A stretch of DNA of 64,000 bases from Campylorhamphus procurvoides (lineage: Eukaryota > Chordata > Aves > Passeriformes > Dendrocolaptidae): NCBI GenBank assembly GCA_013396655.1, contig WBMV01008225.1, forward strand, positions 469,928-533,927, read 5' to 3'. The notes beneath the pieces were generated by a model. The model was not told the origin of the DNA. It did no database searches and saw only the letters and a list, made by a program, of their open reading frames with translations. Position 1 is the stretch's first letter. Each line of letters opens with the position of its first letter. The position numbers and the translations under genes were made by a program. Positions 11,876 to 23,965 of the stretch are shown piece by piece.

Positions 11876-13022
11876 GCTTATTTACCTCTTGTCTGCAGTG
11901 GAATGTGGTCTGTAAAACTGCCTGCTCCTCTTGGTCTGTAAGCAAAAAAACAGCACTGGGGGCAGGTCATAAATTGAAGCGAGAATTCATGGGCTGTGAG
12001 CTCTCCTTGTCGGCAGTTTCAAAGGAGAGTTACTTTAAGCAACTAACTTTTGGACATAAAAAGTAGTATAACACTTCTTTTTGTTTGTTTTGAAGTGCTC
12101 ATCAATGAGATGGTTTAGCTCAGGAATGACTTCTTTGCCTTTATAAGCCACTTTGTGTTTATTTTAATGGTGTTTGTTTCATTATCACTGGGATTCATTT
12201 ACAAAAGCACTGGACTATTATATGCAGAAAACATGCAAAAAGTAAGATTAGATTTAAATTATGATGTGTTTCATTTTTAAGAAGCATCAATATTTTTAAG
12301 ATGTTTGAGTTTGAAACCTACAGTATATGGATACTAAAATATTTTGAAAAGTAATTTAAATTCTTATAGTTTAATTATGTTTTGCTGCATGGAGGATTCA
12401 TGTTAATATATCTGTTAAATATTTTTCTCATAGCCTTACAGGGTTTTTTTGCTTACCTGTTATTAGATTCAAAGGATGGTCTGGAGATTTTAGATCTTCT
12501 TAGTATGCAGACAAAGATAATGGGATATAAACTGAAAGGTATAAACAGTGTTTAAACTTTATCTTGAACACATACCCAGTGATGCATGACTGTGCAAGTA
12601 ACTTTTTCAAGTGCTTCCCAGTAAATATGCAACCACAGTATGTTTGCAGAGCTATAGTGTCTGATATGATCAGTATCGTTATCTTTTGGAGCAAAGGATT
12701 AGATAGATGAATGGGCTAGCATTCAGATCAGGGCTCACTCTAAGGTGTCAGATTTTTATCCAGAACTGTTATTTCCTTGAATCACAGAATGAAGTCTTCA
12801 CCAAAATTTTAGTTTATAGTGTTGCTTTTCTAGAAGCAGCAAACAAAAATCATGGGTGGAGCCAATGTGGGAAAGCAAAGATGAGTACAACTGGACAAAG
12901 AAGAGAGGTTAAGTGTTGGATCATTGAATTGAAAAGTACGAGAAAATAATTGAGTTGAATGAAAAACTACGTGTAGGGAGACTAATAATGCAAAAACCAA
13001 AATCTGGGAGGCCCCCAGATTA

Positions 13023-13046
13023 AAACCAAACTTTGGTTTGAACCAA
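13023..13046. repeat. Overlapping small inverted repeats
   Basis: AAACCAAA (13023-13030), one C, then TTTGGTTT (13032-13039) form an exact 8-bp inverted repeat. TTGGTT (from 13033), TG, then AACCAA forms a second that shares the middle arm. The central arm could pair with either neighbour. The structure is seen directly; no function is known. Confidence 0.8.
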
Positions 13047-15699
13047 GAAGTCCCTTAAATGAAGACCTAAATGGGCCAACTCACTAACATTTAGTCTTCC
13101 ACCCTCACATAATACTTACTCTCTGTGAACAGTCTCAGGTCATAGACTGCATTTAAAATTCAGATTATGGGCTCATCATTGCAAATGGAATATTTCACTG
13201 ACTTTCAAACAACCTCTTTCTTTTCTGGTTTTCAAACTGTCTTTTTCTGGCTGCTTAAAACTCTCCTTCAGTGGTGTGTCCATTGGCAGACTTGCTGCCC
13301 ATCTTTGACTGTTGGTGTCACAGCCCAGCAGACCATACACATGCTGCTGTCATGCCAAGCACAAAACATGGCACAGGAGCCAGAGGGTTCACAGGTTGTT
13401 TCTGTAATGCAGGGTTGCTTTCTTGCAGGTTCAGATCACTTACTGCATGAAATTTCATTTGCTCTCTTTGAATTTCAGCTTCTCCTCAAATGGGGTAATA
13501 AAATTTTGCTTGCTATATACAAAATGTTGAGGAAATGTGCGAGTGCAAGGGCAAATACAACTATATAGCAGCTACTTGTGAAATTATATGACTATTTTAG
13601 ATGAAACCTGATAAGGAGGATAGAAGGGTCTTAAGATAGTTTTCAGTCCTTTTCTAAAGCTATGAAACCTTGTATTGTTCAAGGCCTTGGTATTTTAATT
13701 TTTCTTCCCCAGAAGCTTAAACTTCTTGTCTTATTTTAAAGCAAAAAAGGGAAATGATACTTTTTTTCCCCCGTAGCATAATACTACCTTACACTTGTCT
13801 TTTTTAAAGGGAAAAAATTAGATGTTCTGTGTAAACATTTACATCTTGGCTTTTGAGACTGTAGGCAAACCTAGTGTGATGTAAGGAAAGGTCATTCAGA
13901 GAACAGTAGACTCTAAGCTCTGTGGTCATCAGGAAAACCTAAATTCAGTTCCTGCTTTGCCGCAGATGGTTTGTTGGGTTTTTTTTTAATCGTCTTGATC
14001 AAGCTACTTTGTCAGTAAAGTCTCTCAAGACCTAGCCTGCCTCATTACACAGGAGGCATGGTAATGATGAGTATGTAAGGGACAGCGAGTGGCCTCAGGA
14101 TTGCTGTGGTAGGAACCATACAAGGACCTACAATAGTCACCCCATCTCCCTGCAGCAGGCCCTGCCCTGAGGAAGGTGGTTTCATATCTGGATAGAACAT
14201 GAGTAATATTTCAGCACTGAGAGTTGGTTCCCAGGCTAGTGTTCAGTGGGCAACAGGAAATCATGTGTCCACAAGGAACCAAATTTGAAATGCTGAGCCA
14301 TGTTGCCAAGCTGGAGAAAGATGCAGTGCTTCCATCTTGTGACATATAGTGTGTACTCCATTATTTTTCTTCATAGTCAATACAGCCTCAGGACCTTAGA
14401 ATCTTGAGCCATGATTAGAGTTTAGAGGTGCTGTAGTAATACAAACAGTACTGCTACCACTAACCAGCTTGATTTTAATAGCGGTGTTCTCTGTAAAACC
14501 CCAAACCCAAGTTAATTATACAAGGCAAGGGAATGTGGAATTATTTCAATTAAACCAGGACAGCAGCCCTCATTCCAGAAAAACAGCTTGAAGCACAACT
14601 GTGCTGGAGAAAGTTCACTCTAGCTCATTAGAACCAAATGTTAAGATCACAGCCAGCTCCTGAACTGTCTTTTCAAAACTGCTTCTTCTATTGGTTGCTG
14701 TTGTCTGAAGAGATGTTCTGCTTCTGCTTGACAGCATCTCTCTCTCCTACCCTGCCCAGCCAAGCTGAGACCAGTAGCTCTCACCTAATGGTGGCTCTGC
14801 CCTGGCCTGGGAAGTCAGAGTTCTTTCATGCTCTTGAGATAACTTCCCATCTAATGTGTGCTTGTGTGCTGATTTGTTTGGATAAACATAGGTAGAGGAA
14901 AACATAGGTATGCCTGTCATTTGTTAGTAGTCATAATTTATTCATGACACCTTCTAACTCTTGCAATTCTGTGGGACCAATGGATATCTTATGTTCCAAT
15001 AATATTTAAGGAAGCTGTCTGCAGAAGCTGATTGTCCAGTTTCTCTCCTTCACTGGCTGTGAGTACTGACCTCTTGATTTTGTTCTGCCAAGTGAGACCT
15101 ACTGGATTTTTTACCTGCTGCTCCCTCACCTGTTTAGAAAATAGTCTTGGTATGACTGCTGTCACACTGCCATAGCCAAGGACTCTTCATGGGACTGAGG
15201 GTAGGCTTTTGAAAAAAATATAAATTGTAGTCACCCAAATTATGTCAATCAGAATGGAAAACTTTAACCACAGTTGTTCTAAAGATCAGTACAGTATTAT
15301 TATTGGTGAAATGTTGCAATCCCCAACTTCTTAAATATCCTAAGAACAGGTTGTATCCACAGAGGTATCTCCTTGGTCTCAAACAGCTGTGAGACAGCAA
15401 TTCTTGGGCTTTACTTTGAGTCAGTTATCACTAGTGATATCCTATTCCCTGAATGGATACAGACTTTGAAGAAATGAGTACTGCCCAACTCTTCACAACC
15501 TATGGACACAAGAAACTTATCAGTTTGATACTATTAGGAGCAGAGGAAGGTGATATAAGCCTGAAGACCAAAATGACTGAAAAAGAGGAACAACTTGACA
15601 GCTGCATGGAGAGAAATAAACACTATGGATGTATTCCTTATGAAATGGGATAGATGGGATTAAAGAAACTCTAGGAAAGTATAGTGAGGAAATGTAAAA

Positions 15700-15728
15700 T
15701 ATGCTCATATGCAGTAAATATGAGCATA
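15700..15728. repeat. Perfect 11-bp inverted repeat, 7-nt loop
   Basis: TATGCTCATAT at 15700-15710 and its exact complement ATATGAGCATA at 15718-15728 are separated by GCAGTAA. The stem is perfect and would form a short hairpin in single-stranded DNA or RNA. It is too short for a microRNA precursor. Confidence 0.9.
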
Positions 15729-15946
15729 GAGCAAGAGTGCCTGAGAGAAAAAAGAAAGCAAAAAAGAGAATATATAATGAAAAAGGTCCTGCTGATCTGA
15801 CAGAATAATGCCCCTGGAGGAGAAGAATGCAAAACTATAAAGAATTGGGTATTATGACTAGCTTGAGGGAAAGCACAAAGCCTGGCAACAAGGGAAATGA
15901 AACTCTTTGAAAGAAGGGAAAAGTAGGTTTTCAAATAGAATCCAAA

Positions 15947-15960
15947 CTACATATATGTAG
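15947..15960. repeat. Perfect 14-bp palindrome
   Basis: CTACATATATGTAG is its own reverse complement, with near-symmetric AA and AGTT flanks. It lies 219 bp downstream of the inverted repeat at 15700-15728. AT-rich palindromes of this size arise occasionally by chance in 64 kb. Confidence 0.85.
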
Positions 15961-17390
15961 AGTTAATTTTAAGTCTTACTCTATTGAAGGTTGGGTTATC
16001 ATTTATTATACTAAAATACCTATATTATTTTCCTGTATAGAAAAGCCACTGAGAAGTGTAAAGTGATTTTTTTAATTGCTTTTTCTACAAGGTCTCCTGT
16101 TTTCATTGCCACCATTGGATGGTATGGTGCATGATCCAGAGAGCCTGCCACCCAAGGACAAGAATTTTCAGCAAGTCTAAGTTTCTTGATTTGGATGTGC
16201 CTGTACTACAGAGGAAAGATGCCCCAGACATCTTAAGGCATGCTGAACATAGTTATTGTTGCACTGTGCTTGAAGCAGCACAAGCCTCAGTGTCCCCTGC
16301 ATATGTCTGAGTAATGTCTGAGAGCTGAAACCTGTACTGTTGTCACTGGTCCTCTTTTATGTCTGCATCAGTGGCAGTCAGGTGAAGGGCTGTAGCACAG
16401 ATATGTCAGTATTGAACTTCATAGATGTGAGAATGATGTCTACATTGATAAAAATGCATTAAAGTAATAGTTAAGAACATTTAATGTTCTATATACTTGC
16501 TTCTGCTTTTCTAACCACTGATCCAGTTTTGTGTCTCGCTAGTCGTGATTGCTGCTAGGAAACTGTATGCCAAAAGAAAACATGCTATTTCAGCAGGGCT
16601 GACTATGGAGGGAAACCTGAGCTCCTGAAAGCCTTCATTCACTTTAAATGGAACTCAAAATCTGGGTAGTCTCATTTTTGTTGGCAGGAACAAGAATACA
16701 GTAAGATGATCATCTCATTCTCCAGCACAGTGAATGTCATAATAAGAATGGGTTTGGAAATGGCTTCCTGTGTCTCTGTAGGAAGAATGACTTTTCTTTA
16801 GAAAAGGAGTTACTTCATTCAACTAAGTTTTTGTTAAGACCAAAAGATTTATCTTCAAGTAGCTCAAACCTCTAGCATAATTGGTTCTACAAATATCTGT
16901 TCAGAACTAGACTTGGAATATAACTTAATATTGTTTCAAGTAAAAGGGGTAAAACTCCAGTTTAATACTTCATGAACATAGTAAGTGTTGTTTTATGTTT
17001 TTAAAGGAACTTTCTTGGAGTATTTTACCCTAATGCAGGCAAAATAAACCCTGTCAATTGTTACTGGTACACTTTCTAGGTCTAAAATATTACTGGAAAG
17101 TTACAAAGGGCGGAATACAATGAAAGCAAGTTTTTTTTTTCAGGTCTTCAGAAAATCTAATTATTATCTCTAAGGGTCATTGCTGCAAGTTCAACCAAGT
17201 TAGAGAAAGTGCAATTTGTTCCTATTTCTGACAAACCACATTTGATAAGATTGTGAACTACTGTCCTTATAATAATCCCCTTATGTATTACTCTTGTTGT
17301 ATATCTACACAATAGCTCTCTAATGCCAACTTATTCCTTTCTATTGAGAAGTTTTCTACATAGAAATTATTCTTGCTCCTTTTGATGAAT

Positions 17391-17417
17391 AAACAAGCCA
17401 CGTGGTATGGCTTGTTT
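17391..17417. repeat. 10-bp inverted repeat around a CCACGTGG E-box
   Basis: AAACAAGCCA (17391-17400) and its exact complement TGGCTTGTTT (17408-17417) are separated by 7 nt. The palindromic octamer CCACGTGG, a canonical E-box for MYC/MAX or USF-type bHLH-Zip proteins, occupies 17398-17405. It therefore overlaps the left arm and the loop. Two palindromes with different centres are thus interleaved. Binding is inferred from the motif only. Confidence 0.75.
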
Positions 17418-18921
17418 CATTTGCTCATATTTATGCCTGCTCCGAAGCAGAAACATCTCTAAGAGATACCACTGCCTTTGTGTCATTGGTCTTAGAGACA
17501 TAGGACTACGTATTCAAAAGTGTCCTTTAGATCAGAATATTTAGCTAGAAGTGCTAATCTTCAGGCTCGTTTTCAGAAATGCTAAAAGCCTGCTGTGATG
17601 ACAGGATTGTTCAGGGGGACACCACTGCCTCTAATACTCAGTCTTTTCAATAGCTTAACTCTGGAACAAAAACATTAGGGCAGTCAAAGAAGTAATTTTG
17701 GACAAAAAGAAAAAAGAGTCTTATTTCTGTAGCGCCTTTAGTTGTCTTCAGTAGAGAAATGCAGCCAATTTTTACCAGCCACCTTTCTAAACGCCTTTAA
17801 AATGAGTGAATGAAAGTGTTTGAATAGGTGCTTTGTCTTGAGCCTGATAGTAGCAAATGTTCATACTGTGAGACTCCTACTACTAAAAGCAGCTTTAACA
17901 CACAGCCAGCTTGGAAGACAAGTAGGAGGAATCTGGACATTTGCAGTAGGAGAGACTGGTGATACCTAAAGACATAAATTGTGATTCCATCTATGAGGAA
18001 TATGGGTACAGCCTCCAGATTGCATATGAGCTGAAGATGGAAGAAAAGCCTGTTTCTGAGTACTTTCTCTGCACACGGTTAGCATAGATCTGCTGCTGTC
18101 TTTTTGCCACCATTGCTATAAAAAGTAGTGGATGGGGCTGGCAAGATAGCAGAAAAGAAGAACCCCTGTAAATGTAATAACAGTTAAATAATTTTAATGC
18201 AACATTCTTGAAGACTGGTGGCTCTGTTATTTGCTAGTCTTTAATATTTGTACAATAGTGCAACCATCATGGAGATATTTGCATATCCCAAAAAATAGGA
18301 TGGAAATCCCTTATCTATTGTTTGGTATTGATTATTTTCCATGAAAGTTTCAGCCACCCACTCAGCAAAAAAGGACAATGGTTGAAAAGTATACACATAT
18401 CTCAGGCAACAGCTGATGTGTTCATGAGCAACCAGCATCTGCAAAATGGGCCACCAAACTCTATGGCAAAAGCATCCAGGGACAACATGTATTCCTTGAC
18501 AGTGAGAAATATTTGTGAATGACTGTGAATTGGAGAAGATCAATATTGGTGTCAATTGACAAATAGTAATCAGCCAGCTCCAGCCTTGGCAGTTAAAATC
18601 TCAAGGAAGGTAAATTCCTGGAAGTGTAGAAAATGATCTGCCTGTAGGGTACATATCTGACATAAAAATAATGCCTCTTTTTAGTCAACCTTATAAAGAC
18701 ATGCTGAGAACATTCAGTCCAACCAACATCACAAAATTAAGTCTCATTTTCTAACTGTGCAGCTTGTCTACTTGTAGACAAATGTCCAGCACTGTGAAGA
18801 TGGGAACATCAAAAGTGAACCTGAAGGATTGTGAGGGGAAAAACATGAAAGCTACTTCAGTGTGGTTATAACAACATGCTTCGTATGAGTTTGATGTTGT
18901 TTCAGCAATGGGGTGTGACAA

Positions 18922-19364
18922 AATCACAGAATCATCAAGGTTGGAGGAGACTCTCAAGATTGTCTAGTCCAGCCATCATCATAGCACCACCATAATCACC
19001 CCCAAATCATATCCCTAAGTACCACATCCAGATATGTCTTGAACACTTTCAGAGATGGTGACTCCACCACCTCCCTGGGCAACTTATTCCAATGCCTAAC
19101 CACTCATTCAGTGAAATATTATTTTTCTGTTATCTAATCTGAACTTCCTTGGGCTCAACTTGAGGCTGTTTGCTCTTGTCCTTTCACTTGAGACATGGGA
19201 GAAGACGCTGACCCTTGCCACAACCTCCCTTCAGGTAGTTGTAGAGAGTGGTAAGATCTACCCTGAGCCTCCTTTTCTCCAGACTAAACAAACCCAGCTC
19301 CTTCAGCTGCTCCTTATGTGGCATTCTCTGAACCCTTCACCAGCTTAATTGCCTTCTCTGGACA
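18922..19364 (-). mobile_element. CR1 LINE fragment, 5'-truncated
   Basis: On the minus strand this is the 3' part of a chicken-repeat-1 non-LTR retrotransposon: the end of ORF2 and the short 3' untranslated tail. In plus orientation the fragment opens with AATCACAGAATCATCAAGG, the complement of the CR1 3' terminus. It carries the characteristic segments complementary to the CR1 stretches around TTCCAGTGC, CCCAGGGA and GAGCCTCC-TTTTCTCCAG. The copy is about 440 bp, cut off at its 5' side as most CR1 copies are, and no long ORF2 frame survives. Many substitutions suggest an old insertion. The family is certain; the subfamily was not determined. Confidence 0.93.
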
Positions 19365-22300
19365 GGAAAAGTGATAAAAGCAAGAAGTTTTATGTTTGTT
19401 TGTTTTCTTCCTGATTATTAGATTGTTGGCAAATTAATGGCTGAGTATTGGAAAAAGATGTGTTGTGTGCACGAGGAAGTAGAAGATGAAATTTCTAATA
19501 GACCATGTTGGAGCTCTTCAGACATCTGAAATTATAGGGCTGAGGTAATGTGTAAGAAATTACACTGACCCTGAATAGTGGGATGATTCTCAGCCTACTT
19601 ATAAACAGCTTTACCCATAGGCACATGTAGATATCCCTTTGTGGATTGAAGCCCTAGTGCTTATATTCATTACCAAAGAGAAAACAATTTTCCATGATGT
19701 TACAGCTTTTGTAATTCACTCACTTTTTTGTACAGAGACTGTGAAGGTGACTTGTTAATAGGATATAGTAAGTACACAGATCTTGGGAGCTACAATGCCT
19801 TTACCATACTGGATATTCAGTACTGTGTAAGCACAGTATAAAAATCTGCATATCCCAGACAAGGCTGTTCTGTTTCTTCTTTGAATATTTCATTGCTTGG
19901 CTAAGTTAATTGTATACAAGCACAGTGTGATGTTCCTTAGCTGCTTCATTTCAAGCTAAGGGAAAACACTTGATAAAGGACAAAAAGACTGATTTACAGC
20001 AGATCAGTCAAAGCAAATCCCATTTTAATTGGAAAATGTGGAGACATTTACTCTTATTTAGCCATCTTGCCTGCCAAATTTGTGCCTTCTATCTCCAGCC
20101 ATTTCAGCACAAGTCTTTTACATTCTTTGTGAGTGTATGTTTAGAAATGGAAAAGTTTGTGTTTATTTTTCATACTGCAGAGTTACTGAACTGCTTTTGC
20201 TTACATTTGGTATCTGTCTTTTTAAAGAATAACTGGAGACTACCTGCTTGAAATTTGTGTTTCAAAGATCTTCATAACTGATACTGTGGAATTATCAGGA
20301 GATAAGGAGAGATGAAAGGAACTTTCAATAGAATATTTATTCATTTTGATTCTTACCTCTGAATATTAGTTACCTACAAGGACGACTCCATAAAGACTCT
20401 GTGCTAGCTTTTTGGACATCCAGACTGTTGTCTCAGTAATAGTATTCTGTCAGTAACTTCCAGTGGCTTCACTTGTCTGTTCACTGAAAACTGCCTAACC
20501 CTCACCTGTGTTAGTGTGACTGACTTCAAATCTAGGTCTGTGAAATGGTCCCTTTAAAAATTAAATATGTGCATATCTCAGTAAGGCAAACACATTTTGC
20601 AAGTCTGTTTTGGAGTGCAGTCACATGAGTTGTTGGATTGTGAAGGGTATAAACTTTTGCCAAGGGGCTGTGGCTGTGAGGAGCAGAGCTAGGAACCTGT
20701 GGCAGTGGGTATTCTGTTGAAGGAACAATGACAAGGAACAACAGCCTGAAAATACAGATTCTCTTTAGGGTTAAAAGGGCAGTATTCTTGCCATTTCTGC
20801 AAAGAGCCCTCTGAGTATTTTCTCCTATTACAATGCAGGAGATAGTCCCTGTCTTAGGTAATTCCAAATTCTAGTTTAGCTAGAAGTACTTTTTTTGTGG
20901 CCTGCATGTCATGAAGGAGTCGAACAGGTTGTACCTAAATTTGGAAGAAAGGATGCATAAATAGATGCAGTTTATTCTTATAACATTTGATTCAAAGGCT
21001 TTTAAATACAGTAGAAAGTCACAACTGACTTCAGTGAACACTGAATCAAGCCCTAAACCAGTAACTCCTGTTCAGCAGTACAGGCACTGAAAGACTAATC
21101 AAGTGGATAGAAGCACTTTTGCAAAGGATACCAATCGTCATATGGCTCAGCCTGGTCCCTTATCCTAGGTCCCTCATCAGCATGACTGCTTTCATCTCTT
21201 TGCCTTGCTTTGCAATGGCCTGAAGCATCATAAAATCCCTTAACCCCATGCTCTTTGTTGAATATAAGTGTATTCTCTGACAAACTGCCTGGAACAGACT
21301 TCAGCTAGCACTGAAGTCTATGTAAATAGGAATTTTTGATGTTCTTTTGTTGCTGTTCTTATTTTGTGTGGGAGGATGGTATGTTTTGTTGTTTTAAGAT
21401 GTTTGGGGAATTTTAGAGACTTTCTAGTGATGCATTTGGTGTTTGAAAGCAGCTGGATGCTTTTATCTCTAAACTTGCCAAATGGAATTTATTCCACAAA
21501 CCCTTTGGCATTTTCCAGGATGTGCTGCCAACCCTGACTTTTTTTGATAACTGTAAGTTTTTTTCCTTGTACTGTCTGTCATCTTCTTGTCCAGGTATTT
21601 TTGGTATAGAATAAAAGCTTGAAAACATATCCATAAGTGGGCACATTTCAAAAAGAAGTCTGAGTTTTTAAGGAAAAATGGAATGAGAAACAAAGGCATA
21701 TCAGAACACAGAGCTGCCGGGCATTTAGGAATGTAGATCATCAGTTTCATGCTGTGGTGTGTAGAGAAATCTCAGAATTCACTTGTAACTGAGCACATGG
21801 AAATTGTGAAAATAAAAAAACCCCATGAAATATTGCTGTCAGTGCCGTGAACGTTGCCATTTTGTGGATCAGTTTTCTATGCAAATGGTTTTTATTTTGT
21901 TTGGATTGGTCCTTTCAGTAGGGGTGTAATTCAGAGTTCCCAGTGAAATAGGAAGGAATCCACACTGAGCATTTGGAATGTCACCACAAACATTTCTGTT
22001 GAGTACTGTAAATGGAAAGTCCAACATTGTTTAAAAAGACTCCTCTAATCAAACATGAGGCAGAGTACATAGCTGCAGCTCATAAACCCTATAATACATA
22101 ACCTTACAAACCTTTGTTTTTCCATTTGTCTGGATGTTTGTGTTGTATTGATAATCTTAGAAAAGAGTGGTGAGGATAAGCAAACTAATGATGCACCTGA
22201 AGAGGCAAAACATTTCTGATGCAGTTTAGGAATACACCTGTATATATCAGGTTCTTGCTCAGTACTGCCTGGCCCATATGGAGTGCTATGTCATGTGTCA

Positions 22301-23941
22301 TTGAAGAGGTCCGGGTGATAACCATGGTCCTGGCATTGTCCCTTATAGGTCTCTTGCATGCTGGGATATCTCCATCCAATTGTAATCAGGGGGGTTGTCA
22401 TTTCCTCCCCACTGACATTGGACTGCCAGCTTCCTAGCAGGCAGAGCTTAGAATAAGGAAATCCTCCTCACTTTTTCTTTGTTCTGTGTGATTAATTTTG
22501 GTGGGGTCTGGATACTTGAAAATGGGTCTGGTAGCCCTGTCTTGATGATCATCCACACTCATCAAAGCAGAATGTTTTATTTATTGCCAACTAACCTAAA
22601 ATCTCTCATAAGATAAAAGCGGAATGGTAATATATTTACATAAGCCAAATGTAGACAGCAAAGTTAGTAGGTGCAGAGGCAGGCCAAAGGAAATAAAAGC
22701 AAATCTTGATACCTTCCTGTATTTTAGTTCATTTTCAGCTAGCAAGCAGTCAGAATGTTTCGATGCTTTATGGCTGGGATCCAGTTCTTGGACGAGGCCC
22801 ACTGCTTTGGATTTAAATGTCACTTTAAACCCCCCTTATTTAGGGGTTATTTGTATGTGATAAACCAGCCAAACTTTTCTTGAAATTCTGTTCAGATTCA
22901 AGCATTCCCTCTCTTTCCCGTCATGTTTTCCTGTTCTCACTTTCATAGGGCTCAGTTTAAATATTCTCATAGAGGGCAAGTAACAGTACACCTGGCTGTA
23001 GAAATGCTGATGTGTTTCAGATGTTAGTTGTATGTCCTGATGACATACAGGCTGTGTGCTTCACTAGACTACAAACAAATCATTATCCCCTTGTGAGATA
23101 AGCATTGTTTCATCTGACTGATGATGCTCAAGCCTCAGTATGTAGCTTTTCACAAAGCCATAACCTTATACCAGCAGTGATACAGGGTACAGGCATGTAA
23201 AAGAGATCAGAAGTTAGTGCATTACCAATTCTTGAGGCTCATCATGCCAGTAACCAGCCTTTTTGGTGAGAGAGTGGATTTGAGATTAAAGGTCCCCAGG
23301 CCTTGAGAGATTTTCTGAACCACCAGACAAAAAAGGATGGCAAGGATTTACTATTGTGATCAACTTTTTAGGTACTGTGTACAACTACAGAAACATTATT
23401 GCCAGTGACAGAAAAACTGTTTTTCATGCCTAATTTATACACACTCAGGATAGAAGTAGATTCTACATAATTTAAGGAAGTTGGGAAGGAGTGCTTTCAT
23501 TACTGCTGAGTTGGGAATATACAAGGGATTTTTTGATAAAAGGTGATTTTGTTGAATTATTCAGCAGTAAAGCATTCTCTCCATCCAGCAGGCATAAACA
23601 GTAAGTCTGTGCCCTGGTTTTCCAGTGTGAAGGAGTTAGGTACTGTGGTATATGATGGTCTGTTACAGAGAGGACATAGATCAAAGGTCAGAATGAAATG
23701 TGGCTGAAAAGACCCTTGACCGCTACTTTGTAACACCTGAACTTAATAACCTTATATGTGAGAACAAAAAGATTTATTTGACTTAGTAGCTCTACTTTGT
23801 TCTTTGTTACAGTATGTAATTTCAGATACACCCAAGGCACTGATTATTAGTGGAACCATGTTAATGGGAATAGAAAATGAAAAACAACATCTATCTTGAC
23901 TTTTTTAGCCTGTATAGATGCATGTACTATTTTCCAGTTTT
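19365..23941. other. Non-coding unique DNA
   Basis: No gene or repeat family is recognised. Frames of 60-111 codons on both strands, the largest on the minus strand at 20532-20867, show no domain or motif and no flanking splice pair. Likely intergenic or intronic. Confidence 0.6.
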
Positions 23942-23965
23942 TTGCATATGTAAATGCATATGCAA
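23942..23965. promoter_or_regulatory. POU-like palindrome cluster
   Basis: TTGCATATG (23942-23950) and CATATGCAA (23957-23965) form an exact 9-bp inverted repeat with a 6-nt spacer. ATGCATATGCAA at 23954-23965 differs by one base from the MORE palindrome bound by POU-factor dimers (ATGCATATGCAT). TTTGCAT upstream resembles half of an octamer. This is a dense arrangement of POU-type half-sites. Binding and enhancer activity are inferred from the motif. Confidence 0.35.

Larger units (their letters stand above)
11876..18921. other. Non-coding unique DNA with inverted repeats
   Basis: No gene is recognised. The longest non-repeat plus-strand frame of the window (13167-13568, 133 codons) is rich in Leu, Phe and Cys, matches no family and has no splice context, so it is treated as chance. 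The region holds several exact inverted repeats described separately. A patch at 12.18-12.42 kb is very AT-rich. A minus-strand donor-like site (CAG then GTAAGC) lies at 12459-12451 without a partner. Confidence 0.55.

Noticed and set aside
13167..13568. 133-codon plus-strand frame
   Set aside because: No recognised family, no splice context, composition typical of translated AT-rich DNA, and such lengths are expected a few times by chance in 64 kb read in six frames.
15700..15728. Hairpin as microRNA precursor
   Set aside because: The 11-bp stem is far shorter than a pre-miRNA stem and the pairing does not extend outward.
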